Shown here: piece after piece, positions 26,718-35,633 of the stretch
How positions within the stretch are numbered: the stretch's first letter is position 1
Layout of the letters: each line of letters starts with the position of its first letter
Assembly: GCA_947448955.1 (NCBI GenBank)
Contig: CANFPU010000011.1
Coordinates: 1-49,661, forward strand
Direction of reading: 5' to 3'
DNA: 49,661 nt
Source: Burkholderiales bacterium
GTDB lineage: Bacteria; Pseudomonadota; Gammaproteobacteria; Burkholderiales; Burkholderiaceae_C
The notes under the pieces: model-generated
Told to the model about the DNA's origin: nothing
What the model saw: the letters and a program-made list of their open reading frames with translations, nothing else
The model's database searches: none
Translations under genes and position numbers: made by a program

Positions 26718-27920
26718 TTGGACGCTTACCTGCTTGACTGGGCAAACCTGCTGCTGCGCTGGGCCCATGTCATCGTCGCTATCGCATGGATCGGCTCGTC
26801 GTTCTATTTTGTATTCCTCGACAACAGCCTGACGCCGCCAGACGACCCAGTGCTCCAGGACAAAGGCGTTGGCGGTGAGCTCTGGGCCGTGCACGGCGGC
26901 GGTTTCTATCACCCTCAAAAGTACCTGGTCGCGCCGAAAAAACTGCCCGATCAACTGCACTGGTTTTACTGGGAGAGCTACTCAACCTGGTTGACCGGGT
27001 TCGCTTTGTTCACCGTGATGTACCTGTTCAACGCCGGCACCTTCTTGATCGACAAGAGCGTGCACGACTGGTCGCCAGCAGCGGCCATCGCCACGTCGCT
27101 GGGTTTTCTGGCCTTGTGCTGGTTGGCTTATGACGCGCTGTGCCGCGGCTTCGGCCAGAAGAAAAACGGCGACCTGATCGTCGGCGCCACGGTGTTGGCT
27201 TTCGTCGTCTTCGCTTCCTGGCTGGCCTGCCAACTGTTTGCCGGGCGCGCCGCCTTCTTGCTGGTGGGCGCTATGCTCGCCACGACGATGAGCGCCAACG
27301 TGTTCTTTTGGATCATCCCAGGCCAGCGCAAAGTGGTGGACCAGCTCAAAGCGGGCCAACCGGTGGAAGCGATCCATGGCTGGCGCGCCAAGCAGCGCAG
27401 CGTGCACAACACCTATTTCACGCTGCCGGTGCTGGTCGCGATGCTGTCGAACCACTATGGCTGGCTGAGCACCAGCCCGCACAACTGGATCGTGCTGGTG
27501 CTGCTGATGCTGGCCGGCGCGTTGATCCGGCACAGCTTCGTCGCGCGCCACAAGGCTCTGGCGCAGGGACGCCGAGTGCCTTGGGAGCAAGCCGCTGCCG
27601 GCGTCGCGGTACTGCTCGGCCTAGCGATCTGGCTGGCCCCACCCGCCAAGGGCGAGCCCCGACAGGCCACGACCGGGCCGGTCAGCTTTGCAGCAGTCCA
27701 GGCGGTGATCGACCAACGCTGTGTGGCTTGCCACAACGCGCAACTGCAGAACAAGGGCGTCGCCTTGCACAGCCCGGACCTGGTCAAGCAGCACGCGCAG
27801 GCGATCTACCAACAGGCTTCGGTGCTCAAGCTGATGCCGATGAACAACGCAACCCAGATCACCGACGAAGAGCGCAAGCTGCTCAAACGCTGGTTCGATG
27901 CGGGCGCGCCGCTGAACTGA
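26718..27920 (+). CDS. puuD: membrane urate hydroxylase PuuD with C-terminal cytochrome c domain
   Basis: PuuD oxidises urate to 5-hydroxyisourate at the cytoplasmic membrane and passes electrons to its own cytochrome c domain instead of to oxygen. The 400-residue protein has about eight hydrophobic helices (WANLLLRWAHVIVAIAWIGSSFYF first), with conserved motifs GFYHPQKYL, HWFYWESYSTW, IPGQRKV and RSVHNTYFTLPVLVAMLSNHY. The C-terminal domain carries a single haem site, CVACH at 335-339, with methionines in KLMPMNN as candidate sixth ligands. Translation probably begins at TTG (26718) behind GGAGA. It completes the urate-to-allantoate route with UraH, UraD-AllC and PuuE. Confidence 0.95.
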   Translation: MDAYLLDWANLLLRWAHVIVAIAWIGSSFYFVFLDNSLTPPDDPVLQDKGVGGELWAVHGGGFYHPQKYLVAPKKLPDQLHWFYWESYSTWLTGFALFTVMYLFNAGTFLIDKSVHDWSPAAAIATSLGFLALCWLAYDALCRGFGQKKNGDLIVGATVLAFVVFASWLACQLFAGRAAFLLVGAMLATTMSANVFFWIIPGQRKVVDQLKAGQPVEAIHGWRAKQRSVHNTYFTLPVLVAMLSNHYGWLSTSPHNWIVLVLLMLAGALIRHSFVARHKALAQGRRVPWEQAAAGVAVLLGLAIWLAPPAKGEPRQATTGPVSFAAVQAVIDQRCVACHNAQLQNKGVALHSPDLVKQHAQAIYQQASVLKLMPMNNATQITDEERKLLKRWFDAGAPLN

Positions 27921-27996
27921 GGGCTTTGCGGATGCGGCGCAGCGACCCAGGCGAGCCGTCAGCGCTATGCTGCCGCGCTGACTTGGAACCCAACCG

Positions 27997-28722
27997 ATGA
28001 CCGCCGAGACCCTGACCGTGCTTGACCTGCAAGCCCTGCGCTACCGCTGGCCCGGCGCGAGCGCCGACACGCTGGCGCTGGACTCACTGCGGCTGGCGCC
28101 CGGCGACAAGGTCTTTCTGCGGGGACCCAGCGGCTGCGGCAAAAGCACGCTGTTGTCGCTGGCGGCGGGTGTGCTGCTGCCGCAGGCCGGCCAGGTTCGG
28201 CTGCTCGGCCAAGACTGGGCCGGGCTGCGTAGCGGCGGGCGTGACCGATGGCGCGCCGACCACCTGGGCTACATCTTCCAGCAATTCAACCTGCTGCCTT
28301 ATCTGTCGGTGCTCGACAACGTGCGGCTGCCGCTGCGCTTCTCGCGCCGACGCGCGACGCGCGCGGCAGCCAGTGGGGCTGACAGTGCCGAAATGCTGCT
28401 GGAGCGCAGCGGGCTGCCCGCGAGTCTGTGGCGGCAGCCCGCTGGCACGCTGTCGGTAGGCCAACAGCAGCGGGTGGCCGCGGCACGCGCGCTGATCGGC
28501 GCGCCCGAGCTGGTGGTCGCCGACGAGCCGACCTCGGCACTGGACGAAGATCTGCGCGAAGCCTTCATGGCGCTGCTGCTCGACCGCTGCGCCGCCGAGC
28601 GCAGCGCGCTGCTGTTCGTCAGCCACGACCTGCGACTGGCTGCGCGCTTCGACCGGGTGATCGACCTGCCAAGCCTGAACCGCGCGGCCCCGAAGCACCC
28701 CAACGCTGAGGTGTCGCGATGA
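27997..28722 (+). CDS. ABC transporter ATP-binding protein (LolD/MacB-type)
   Basis: A 241-residue ATPase. Walker A is GPSGCGKST at residues 43-51, the Q-loop is YIFQQFNLLPYLSVLDNV, the signature is LSVGQQQR, Walker B is LVVADEPTSALD, and the switch histidine is in FVSHDLR. The FQQFNLLPYLSVLDNV wording is typical of the LolD/MacB/FtsE class that works with FtsX-like permeases. Its stop overlaps the start of the permease gene (ATGA). With the permease and DUF3299 gene it resembles the zinc-regulated zrg-type cluster described in Vibrio, which makes metal transport a reasonable guess. Confidence 0.9.
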   Translation: MTAETLTVLDLQALRYRWPGASADTLALDSLRLAPGDKVFLRGPSGCGKSTLLSLAAGVLLPQAGQVRLLGQDWAGLRSGGRDRWRADHLGYIFQQFNLLPYLSVLDNVRLPLRFSRRRATRAAASGADSAEMLLERSGLPASLWRQPAGTLSVGQQQRVAAARALIGAPELVVADEPTSALDEDLREAFMALLLDRCAAERSALLFVSHDLRLAARFDRVIDLPSLNRAAPKHPNAEVSR

Positions 28723-29981
28723 CCGCGTTGCTCGGTCTGGCCGCGCGCAGCGCCTGGAACCGCCGCTTCGTGCTCGGGCTGGTGCTGCTGTCGATCGCGC
28801 TGTCCACACTGTTGTTGATGGGAATCGAGCGGCTGCGCCAGGACGTGCGGCAGAACTTCTCGCAAGCGGTCTCGGGCACCGACTTGATCGTCGGCGCCCG
28901 CGCCGGACAAGTCGAACTGTTGCTCAACTCGGTGTTTCGGATCGGCAGCGCCACCCGCAACATCCGCTACGCCAGCGTCGAAGCACTGGCCAAGCACCGG
29001 GCGGTGGCCTGGGTGCTGCCGCTGTCGCTGGGCGACAGCCACCGAAGCATGGTGGTGCTGGGGACCAGCGTCGACTATTTTCAGCACTTCCGCTACGGCG
29101 AACGCCAACCGCTGGCGCTGGCCCAGGGCCGGCGCTTCGAAGCGCTGTTCGAGACCGTGATCGGCGCCGAAGTGGCACGAGCGCTGGGCTACCGGATCGG
29201 CCAACAAGTCGTGCTGGCCCACGGCGACGGCGCGATGGAGGCCAACGACCACGCCGACAAACCCTTCACGGTGGTCGGCATCCTGGCGCCGACCGGCACT
29301 GCGGTAGACCGGACCCTGCACATCAGCCTGCAGGCGGTGGAGGCGATCCATCTCGACTGGGCCGCCGGCGCGCCCTTGCCGGGTCAAGCCGTCAGCGCCA
29401 CCGCTGCCGCGGCGGCTGACCTCCGGCCACGCAGCGTCACCGCTGCGCTGATCGGCCTAAAAACGCGCGCGGCCGTGTTCGCGGTGCAACGCGACATCGC
29501 CGCCTTCCAGGACGAGCCGCTGATGGCGATCCTGCCGGGCGTCGCACTCGACGCGCTGTGGGAGCTGGTTGGCGTCGGCGAACGCGGGCTGCAGGCCATG
29601 AGCGCGCTGGTCGCTGTGGTCAGCCTCGTCGCGCTGGTCGCGGTGATCGCCGCCGGACTGAACGAGCGCCGCCGCGAGCTGGCCATCCTGCGTGCGCTGG
29701 GCGCCGGACCACGTCAGTTGCTGCTGCTGCTCGCGCTCGAAGGTGGCCTGGTCACCGCGCTGGGCGTGCTGCTGGGCGTGCTGGGCTGCATGGTCGCGGT
29801 GGCCGCGCTGGCGCCCTGGGTGCAATCGCAGTTCGGCATCGGTCTGAGGCTGCAAGCGCCCGGCAGCGCAGAATGGCTGTGGTTGGCTGCGCTGCTGGTC
29901 GGCGGCTTTGTCGCCAGTCTGGTGCCGGGCTGGCGCGCTTACCAACTCTCGCTGGCCGACGGCCTGTCACCCCGGATCTGA
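28719..29981 (+). CDS. ABC transporter permease, FtsX/MacB family
   Basis: A 420-residue membrane protein with one N-terminal helix (FVLGLVLLSIALSTLLLMGIE), a large periplasmic domain of about 240 residues, and three helices at the C-terminus (SALVAVVSLVALVAVIAAG; LLALEGGLVTALGVLLGVLGC; WLAALLVGGFVASLVPGW). This is the type VII/MacB mechanotransmission fold. ERRRELAILRALGAGPRQLL is the usual coupling segment. It is translated by overlap with the ATPase gene and lies three bases before the DUF3299 gene. It should form the transporter with that ATPase; the cargo is unknown, and a metal or lipoprotein-related role is possible. Confidence 0.9.
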   Translation: MTALLGLAARSAWNRRFVLGLVLLSIALSTLLLMGIERLRQDVRQNFSQAVSGTDLIVGARAGQVELLLNSVFRIGSATRNIRYASVEALAKHRAVAWVLPLSLGDSHRSMVVLGTSVDYFQHFRYGERQPLALAQGRRFEALFETVIGAEVARALGYRIGQQVVLAHGDGAMEANDHADKPFTVVGILAPTGTAVDRTLHISLQAVEAIHLDWAAGAPLPGQAVSATAAAAADLRPRSVTAALIGLKTRAAVFAVQRDIAAFQDEPLMAILPGVALDALWELVGVGERGLQAMSALVAVVSLVALVAVIAAGLNERRRELAILRALGAGPRQLLLLLALEGGLVTALGVLLGVLGCMVAVAALAPWVQSQFGIGLRLQAPGSAEWLWLAALLVGGFVASLVPGWRAYQLSLADGLSPRI

Positions 29982-29984
29982 ACC

Positions 29985-30608
29985 ATGCCAAGCCTCAAGC
30001 TCTACGCTCCCCACATCATGGCTGCCGCTACCGATGAATCGACACGCCGGCGCTGGCTACAACAAATTGGCGCAGCGCTGGTGGGCGTTGCTGCCGCGCC
30101 GAGCATCGCCCAGCCGCTGCCCAAGGCCGGACCGGGCGGCTTCACCGAGCTGCGCTGGGACGACCTGGTGCCCAAGGGCTGGGACCCGATGAAAGGCTTG
30201 CGCGACAAAGGCATCTCCAACCCCGGTGCGCTGATGGACGGCGACCCCAAGACGCAAGCGCTGATGAACCAGATGCGCGAACTCTGGGACAACGCGCCGA
30301 CCGAGCCCACGCTGGACGGCACCCGCGTCAAGCTGCCCGGCTACCTCGTGCCGCTGGAAGAAAGCGCGGCCGGCCACACCGAGTTCCTGTTGGTGCCTTA
30401 CTTCGGCGCCTGCATCCACACCCCGCCACCACCGGCCAACCAGATCGTGCTGGTGGTCCCGGCCAAACCCGTGGCCGGGCTGCGCAGCATGGACACCATC
30501 TGGGTCAGCGGCACGATCAAGACCGTTCGCGGCAACTCGGCGATGGGCAGTACAGGCTACCGGCTCGAGGCCAGCTTGGTTGAACGATATAAGGCCGCGC
30601 CACGCTGA
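29985..30608 (+). CDS. DUF3299 domain-containing exported protein
   Basis: A 207-residue exported protein. An N-terminal STRRRWLQQIGAALVGVAAAP stretch, read in parts, looks like a twin-arginine-like signal peptide ending near SIAQ. The DUF3299 domain has ELRWDDLVPKGW, the central VKLPGYLVPLE and the LVPYFGACIHTPPPPANQIV motif containing a conserved Cys-His pair that may bind metal. It follows the ABC permease after three bases. This ATPase-permease-DUF3299 trio occurs with zinc-related proteins in other proteobacteria. A possible role is periplasmic metal binding or handing over. The first 11 residues before MAAATDES are doubtful, and an internal ATG at 30018 could be the start. Confidence 0.85.
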   Translation: MPSLKLYAPHIMAAATDESTRRRWLQQIGAALVGVAAAPSIAQPLPKAGPGGFTELRWDDLVPKGWDPMKGLRDKGISNPGALMDGDPKTQALMNQMRELWDNAPTEPTLDGTRVKLPGYLVPLEESAAGHTEFLLVPYFGACIHTPPPPANQIVLVVPAKPVAGLRSMDTIWVSGTIKTVRGNSAMGSTGYRLEASLVERYKAAPR

Positions 30609-30613
30609 GCGCG

Positions 30614-30856
30614 TCATTGGAGCCGCACCGGGACCGCACGGCCGTTGCCCAAACCAGGAAACCACAGCGCCGCCAGATCGTCAGCGAGCAGCTCTCTGAC
30701 CGACAGGCCGTGCCGCAGCTCCCTGCTCGATTCGTACCATCCGCATTCGATCGGCGCCTCGGCGCTGACCAGCAGATCGTCGACCGGCATCGCCTGCATG
30801 GTTGGCAGGGGCCGCTCAGCAGGCTGACGGCGCAGCAGAGACATCAGGTCGGTCAT
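30614..30856 (-). CDS. small hypothetical protein
   Basis: An 80-residue protein with a clear GGAGA ribosome site eight bases before its ATG. It has no recognised domain. ECGWYESSRELRHGL in the middle and the final LWFPGLG resemble a small conserved family seen in Burkholderiales genomes as I recall it, but I cannot name it. It is convergent with the DUF3299 gene, leaving a five-base gap, and diverges from the YedK gene. Confidence 0.6.
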   Translation of the reverse strand: MTDLMSLLRRQPAERPLPTMQAMPVDDLLVSAEAPIECGWYESSRELRHGLSVRELLADDLAALWFPGLGNGRAVPVRLQ

Positions 30857-31067
30857 GGCAATCTCCAGGTTCAGCCAAGGCGGCGGGGGTGAAGCCATCT
30901 TCCGCAACAGGCCTCGCCAGCGCCATCACCCGGCGGGTGGAACGAGGTGGGCACTCTTCGTCCCTCCAGCGCCCCGCCAGCAACACCCCCATTCGGGTGG
31001 GTCCGGCAAACCGAAGGCCTCTGTGTCAGGATGACAGCCTGACGATCGCCAAACACCGCCGAATTCC

Positions 31068-31826
31068 ATGTGTGGACGCTATGTTGTGGCCTACGACCCG
31101 CAGACGCTGGTCTCCGCCTTCAGCCTGACCCGCATCCAGCCCTTCGCCCAGCGCTGGAACATCACGCCGCAGTCGGCCGTGCCCGTGGTGTTCGAGACCC
31201 GGCCTGGCGAAGGCACCGTCGAGCGTGTCTGCGAGCTGATGCGCTGGGGCCTGGTGCCGCACTGGGCGCGCGACACCGGCATCGGCGCCAAGCTCAACAA
31301 TGCGCGCAGCGAGTCCTTGGCCGACAAACCCAGCTTCCGCCAAGCGCTACGGCGCAGGCGGTGCATCCTGCCTGCCAGCGGCTTCTACGAGTGGCAAGCG
31401 GTGACTGGCGCCGACGGCAAGCCCGCGAAGCAGCCCTGGTACCTCTGCCCGACCGACCGGCCCTTGTTCGCCTTCGCGGGTCTGTTCGAAGCCTGGCGCG
31501 TGCCACCGGCCGCCGTGGGGGAATCCAAAGAAGCGCCAGACCGTCGCAGAACGCCTGAAGGCGACTGGCTGCTGAGTTGCTGCATCGTCACCACCGAGGC
31601 CAACCCGCTGATGGCGCCCATCCACGACCGGATGCCGTTGATCCTGCCGCCCGAGGCCTGGGCTGACTGGCTGGCGCGCGGCCAGACCGATGCGACCGCA
31701 CTGGCACCGCTGCTGCAAGCCCAACCGGACGCGGGCGCGATGCAAGCCTGGCCGGTGGCGCGCGCTGTCGGCCGCGCCAGCGCCGACGGACCTGGGCTGA
31801 TCGCACCGCTGCCTGCGCAAGCCTGA
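31068..31826 (+). CDS. yedK: SOS response-associated peptidase, YedK/HMCES family
   Basis: YedK/HMCES proteins cross-link to abasic sites in single-stranded DNA and protect them during replication. The 252-residue protein keeps all catalytic residues. Cys2, exposed after removal of the initiator methionine in MCGRY, forms the thiazolidine cross-link. Asn78 is in NNARSE, Glu108 in GFYEW and His185 in IHDRMPLIL. An insertion with PPAAVGESKEAPDRRRTPEGD around residues 145-164 is unlike E. coli YedK. A LexA box was looked for upstream but the best match has wrong spacing. Confidence 0.95.
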   Translation: MCGRYVVAYDPQTLVSAFSLTRIQPFAQRWNITPQSAVPVVFETRPGEGTVERVCELMRWGLVPHWARDTGIGAKLNNARSESLADKPSFRQALRRRRCILPASGFYEWQAVTGADGKPAKQPWYLCPTDRPLFAFAGLFEAWRVPPAAVGESKEAPDRRRTPEGDWLLSCCIVTTEANPLMAPIHDRMPLILPPEAWADWLARGQTDATALAPLLQAQPDAGAMQAWPVARAVGRASADGPGLIAPLPAQA

Positions 31827-31839
31827 GTCGCACGGGCGT

Positions 31840-32211
31840 ATGCTTCTGGCCTCGATGCAACACCGCGCCCTTGCCCTCGCCCTTGCCTTGCTGCTGCTGG
31901 TCACGCAGCAGCTCGGCCTGCAGCATCTGCTGTCGCACGGCAGCGCTGCGGCGTCTTGGGTCGCCGCAGGCGCTACCGCCCTCGCAAGTCCTGCCGACGC
32001 CGGTCCTGTCGATGACGGGCAGCCCCCCGATGGCAGCTGCGCGGTCTGCGCAGTGCTGGCGTCGATCGCTTTCGCGGTCATGCCAGCGCTGCTGCTCTGG
32101 CTGGCCACACCGCGGCGCGGCAGCGCGCCGCAACTGCCCGCACGCGAGACACCCGCGGCCCGCAGCAACCCGCATTACTTGGCGCGCGCGCCCCCGGCAC
32201 CTCTGCACTGA
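31840..32211 (+). CDS. DUF2946-like small membrane/exported protein
   Basis: A 123-residue alanine- and leucine-rich protein. A hydrophobic segment near the N-terminus (ALALALALLLLVTQQ) is followed by LQHLLSHG, then a flexible linker, a CAVCAVLAS motif and a second hydrophobic segment. This His...Cys-x-x-Cys layout matches DUF2946 proteins, which are often next to TonB receptors and copper or zinc genes. The second ATG (31855) is an alternative start. It lies 75 bases upstream of the TonB receptor on the same strand. Confidence 0.6.
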   Translation: MLLASMQHRALALALALLLLVTQQLGLQHLLSHGSAAASWVAAGATALASPADAGPVDDGQPPDGSCAVCAVLASIAFAVMPALLLWLATPRRGSAPQLPARETPAARSNPHYLARAPPAPLH

Positions 32212-32229
32212 CCTGAACGTGCAGGTCCT

Positions 32230-32252
32230 GCGCACGCCCGACGGGTGTGCGC
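32230..32252 (+). promoter_or_regulatory. leader hairpin before TonB receptor
   Basis: A ten-pair stem (arms 32230-32239 and 32243-32252, one G-T pair) with a GAC loop lies in the 75-base gap between the DUF2946-like and TonB receptor genes. It has no T run, so it may adjust expression between the two genes or stabilise mRNA. Confidence 0.4.
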
Positions 32253-32286
32253 GGCCTGTTCCAACCGTCTGTTGCGAGAGTCCCGA

Positions 32287-34368
32287 ATGACATCCGTTGA
32301 CATTGCCGCGCCCGCGCGCGGTCATCCCCATCCTGTGGCCGTTCGCGCCCAGTCGCTGCTGACGGCAGCGCTGCTCGCCACGCTCACCGTCCCGGCCATG
32401 GCGCAGAACAGCGACGCCGGCACCGCTCGGGTCGTGATCACCGGCAACCCCTTGGGCAGCGCGCTGGCCCAACCCAGCGAATCGCTCACCGGCGACGCGC
32501 TCGCGGTTCGTCGCGCCGGCACGCTGGGCGAGACCCTCAGCGGATTGGCCGGTGTGTCGGCCAGCGGCTTCGGACCACAATCGAGCCGGCCGGTGATCCG
32601 CGGGCTGGATGGCGACCGCATCCGACTGCTCGACAACGGTGGCGCGTCGGCCGACGCATCCAACCTCAGCTTCGACCATGCGGTGGCGGTCGACCCATTG
32701 GTCGTCGAGCGCATCGAAGTACTGCGTGGCCCAGCAGCGTTGCTGTACGGCGGCAACGCCACCGGTGGTGTTGTCAATACGATCGACAACCGGATCCCGC
32801 GCCATGCGCTCAGCGGCTTGGGCGGCCGGGCCGAGTTGCGGCTCGGCGGCGCCGCCGACGAACGGGCCAGCTCGGCATTGATCGAAGGTGGTCAGAACGG
32901 TTTGAACTGGCATGTCGACGCCGCCCAGCGCCGCAGTGCCGACCTGCGCACGCCCCGATTCACGCCGCGCTCAGATGGCCAGGTCAGGCCGCAAGCCGAC
33001 CGTGTCGCCAACAGTGCCGGCGACAGCCGCTCGGCAGCGCTGGGGGGCTCTTGGGCCGACACACGCGGCTTTGTCGGCATCGCGGTGGACGACTACCGCA
33101 ACGATTACGGCGTCACGGTAGAGCCCGACGTGACGATCAGGATGCAGCGTCAACGCATCCAGCTTGCCGGCGAGCGGCGCGGCCTGGCCGGGCCCCTCGC
33201 GGAGTGGCGCTTCCAGGCCAGTCAGACGCGCTACCAGCACCAGGAGGTCGAGGCCAGCGGCGCGATCGGCACCACCTTCAGCAGCCAGGGTGCCGAGCTG
33301 AGGCTGCAGGCCAAGCAAGCCGAGCGGCCCGCGCTGGGCGGTGTCTGGCGCGGCCTTCTCGGGCTTCAGCTCGAGCAATTGGATTTCTCGGCGCTCGGCG
33401 AGGAGGCCTTCGTGCCGAACAGCCACACCCGGTCGAGCGGGTTGTTCACACTGCAGGAGTTGGCGATTGGCCCGTTGAGCGGGTCGGTAGGCGCCAGGAT
33501 CGAGCAAGCCAGGGTTCGGTCGGACGGCGACACCGCCGCGCCCGCTTCGCCCCGCTTTGGCGCCGCAACGCAGCGCGACTTCAATCCACACAGCCTGTCG
33601 CTGGGCGTCGTGGCCAAGCTGGGCTCGGGCTGGCAAGCCAGCGCAACGCTGGGTAGCACCGAGCGTGCGCCGGCCTATTACGAGCTCTACGCTGACGGAC
33701 TGCACGTGGCCACGGGCGCGTACGAGCGAGGCGACTCGGGCCAACAGCTCGAACGCAGCCGCCACCTGGAGCTGGGCTTGCAGTGGCAGCAAGGTGCCAG
33801 CAAGCTGAACGCCGCACTGTTCGCCACCCGCTTTGCCAACTACATCGCGCTGGCCGCCACCGGCCTGCAGATCGCGGTCGACGCCGGCGCGCAGCGCACC
33901 TGGCCGGAGTACCGGTTCATCGGCGTGCCGGCTTCCTTGCGCGGTTTCGAAATCGAGGCCAAGCAACGGCTGCTGGACGGCCCCTGGCAGGTCGACGCCA
34001 GCGCCGGCCTGGACCTGGTGCGCGGCAGCAACAGCGCCACCGGCGAGCCGCTGCCCCGCATCGCGCCGATGCGGCTGCAACTCGGACTCGATGCGGCGCT
34101 GGGCCCATGGCGCGCAGGGGTGGCGCTGAAGTCGGTCGCGCAGCAGGACCGGGTACCAGCCGAGGACATCGCCACCGCCGGCGCCACGCTGGTCGACCTC
34201 TGGGCCAGCTGGCGGCGGCGCTGGGGCGAGGCCGACGCGGTCTGGAGCCTGAAGCTGGCCAACCTGGGCAATACGCTGGCCTACAACGCCACGGCGCTGC
34301 GCAGCGCGCGCGAACTGTCACCGGCCGGCGCCCGGGCGCTGACGGCCGGCTTGCGCATGAGCTTTTGA
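32287..34368 (+). CDS. TonB-dependent outer-membrane receptor, ZnuD-like
   Basis: A 693-residue outer-membrane receptor. A signal peptide ends at about AMAQNSD. The TonB-box-like segment RVVITGNP is followed by the plug, with SSRPVIRGLDGDRIRLLDN and VERIEVLRGPAALLYGGNATGGVVNTI. A beta-barrel ends in the aromatic residue of GLRMSF. The plug segment GASADASNLSFDHAVAVDP and the following GDR...TPRF pattern are like ZnuD/zinc-piracy receptors as I recall them. Histidine is not rich in the loops. The ATG at 32287 follows a GAGAG site. It probably brings in metal together with the nearby ABC genes, which is an inference. Confidence 0.88.
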   Translation: MTSVDIAAPARGHPHPVAVRAQSLLTAALLATLTVPAMAQNSDAGTARVVITGNPLGSALAQPSESLTGDALAVRRAGTLGETLSGLAGVSASGFGPQSSRPVIRGLDGDRIRLLDNGGASADASNLSFDHAVAVDPLVVERIEVLRGPAALLYGGNATGGVVNTIDNRIPRHALSGLGGRAELRLGGAADERASSALIEGGQNGLNWHVDAAQRRSADLRTPRFTPRSDGQVRPQADRVANSAGDSRSAALGGSWADTRGFVGIAVDDYRNDYGVTVEPDVTIRMQRQRIQLAGERRGLAGPLAEWRFQASQTRYQHQEVEASGAIGTTFSSQGAELRLQAKQAERPALGGVWRGLLGLQLEQLDFSALGEEAFVPNSHTRSSGLFTLQELAIGPLSGSVGARIEQARVRSDGDTAAPASPRFGAATQRDFNPHSLSLGVVAKLGSGWQASATLGSTERAPAYYELYADGLHVATGAYERGDSGQQLERSRHLELGLQWQQGASKLNAALFATRFANYIALAATGLQIAVDAGAQRTWPEYRFIGVPASLRGFEIEAKQRLLDGPWQVDASAGLDLVRGSNSATGEPLPRIAPMRLQLGLDAALGPWRAGVALKSVAQQDRVPAEDIATAGATLVDLWASWRRRWGEADAVWSLKLANLGNTLAYNATALRSARELSPAGARALTAGLRMSF

Positions 34369-34369
34369 C

Positions 34370-34392
34370 CGGGTTGTGCATTTCGCAACCCG
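34370..34392 (+). terminator. hairpin terminator after TonB receptor
   Basis: A nine-pair stem (34370-34378 with 34384-34392, one G-T pair) with a CATTT loop begins two bases after the TonB receptor stop. A TTTT lies some 15 bases on. Confidence 0.7.
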
Positions 34393-34523
34393 CTGCCGTC
34401 CAGCCGTTTTATGCCAAGCCATGGCCGATGTTCAGCTGGCAGCTTGGCGGGCGTGCTACGGCTCCGAACCATCACCACGTCGTTGATCCCTCGCGGGTGC
34501 CCTCAGCGAGAGTCACCCGTTGA

Positions 34524-35489
34524 TCAGTCGCCCTTGAAGCCAGACGCCTTGACCACCGGGCCCCAGCGTTCGGTGTCACGTTTCATGATGGCCACCAGAT
34601 CGGCAGCGCTGCCGCCGGTGGGCTCCAGGCCGAGCTTGGCGAAGCGCTCCTTGACCTCGGGCGCCTCGATCGCCTTGTTGATGGCCGCATTGAGCTGCCG
34701 CAGCGTGGCCGCAGGGGTCTTTGCCGGCGCGTAAACAGCGAACCAGCTCGTGCCTTCGACACCCTTCAGGCCGGCTTCGGCGAAGGTCGGTACGTCAGGC
34801 AGCAACGGGCTGCGAGCAGCACCCGATGTCGCCAGGATGCGGGTTTTGCTGCCACGGTGCATCTCGATCTGATCGACCAAAGTGTCAATGCCTGCGCTGA
34901 CCTGGTTGCCGACCAGCGCGTTCATCAACGGGCCGCCACCGTTGAAGGGCACGTGCACAAGGTCGATCCCAGCGCCACGCGAGATCATCACGCCAAAGAA
35001 GTGCGGCAGACTCCCCGGCGCGGGGCTGCCGAAATTGGCCTGCGCCCCATTGGCCTTGAACCAGGCCACCAGCTCCTGAACGTTCTTTGCCGGGTGGCCG
35101 GCGTTGACAGCAAGCCCAAACTGGAAGTTGGCGACATGCGCCACCGGCATGAAATCGACCAAGGGGTCATAAGCCAACTTGCTGAAAACCAGGGGCGCGA
35201 GCACCGGCACGACGATCGGTGCGAGCATCACGGTGCTGCCGTCAGGCGCTGCATCCTTGAGCATCGTGGCCGCGATGCGGCCACCGGCGCCCGGCTTGTT
35301 TTCGACCACGACGTTGTGCTTGAGCTCGGCGGCCATGCGTTCAGCGATCAGCCTCGCAGCCAGATCGGCGGAGCCGCCTGGCGCAAAGCCGACCAGCAAA
35401 CGCACGGGCTTGTCGACCTGCGCTTGGGCCAGCATCGCCGCCAAGAACAATGCGGCACCAGCCGCAGCTTGTTTGATCCGTTGATTCAT
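34524..35489 (-). CDS. Bug family periplasmic solute-binding protein
   Basis: A 321-residue tripartite tricarboxylate transporter (TctC/Bug) receptor, a family greatly expanded in Burkholderiales. A Sec signal peptide (AAAGAALFLAAMLAQA) is followed by KPVRLLVGFAPGGSADLAARLIAE, VVENKPGAGG and FGSPAPGSLPHFFGVM. FNGGGPLMNALVGNQVSAGID, which lines the carboxylate-binding cleft, and LLPDVPTFAEAGL also match. The start at 35489 has GGAG seven bases upstream; upstream residues MTVQPLERS are probably untranslated. No TctA/TctB membrane genes are nearby, as is common for these orphans. The ligand is unknown, likely a small carboxylate. Confidence 0.95.
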   Translation of the reverse strand: MNQRIKQAAAGAALFLAAMLAQAQVDKPVRLLVGFAPGGSADLAARLIAERMAAELKHNVVVENKPGAGGRIAATMLKDAAPDGSTVMLAPIVVPVLAPLVFSKLAYDPLVDFMPVAHVANFQFGLAVNAGHPAKNVQELVAWFKANGAQANFGSPAPGSLPHFFGVMISRGAGIDLVHVPFNGGGPLMNALVGNQVSAGIDTLVDQIEMHRGSKTRILATSGAARSPLLPDVPTFAEAGLKGVEGTSWFAVYAPAKTPAATLRQLNAAINKAIEAPEVKERFAKLGLEPTGGSAADLVAIMKRDTERWGPVVKASGFKGD

Positions 35490-35633
35490 CGATCGCTCCA
35501 ATGGCTGAACAGTCAATAGCTATGAACAGAAAATCCGCCGTCATCATGCCAACTGGCGGTGCCCACGCGCGGGTGATGACCCCGCGGCGAGCAGGATCGG
35601 CGCGCAGCCATTGGGGCCGGGCATACTGCGCGC

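Noticed and set aside
31021-31037. A CTG...CAG element (CTGTGTCAGGATGACAG) upstream of yedK resembling a LexA SOS box
   Set aside because: The spacing between CTG and CAG is 11 bases; the LexA consensus requires 10. It does contain TGTCA-N3-TGACA, but this is not known to me as a LexA site.
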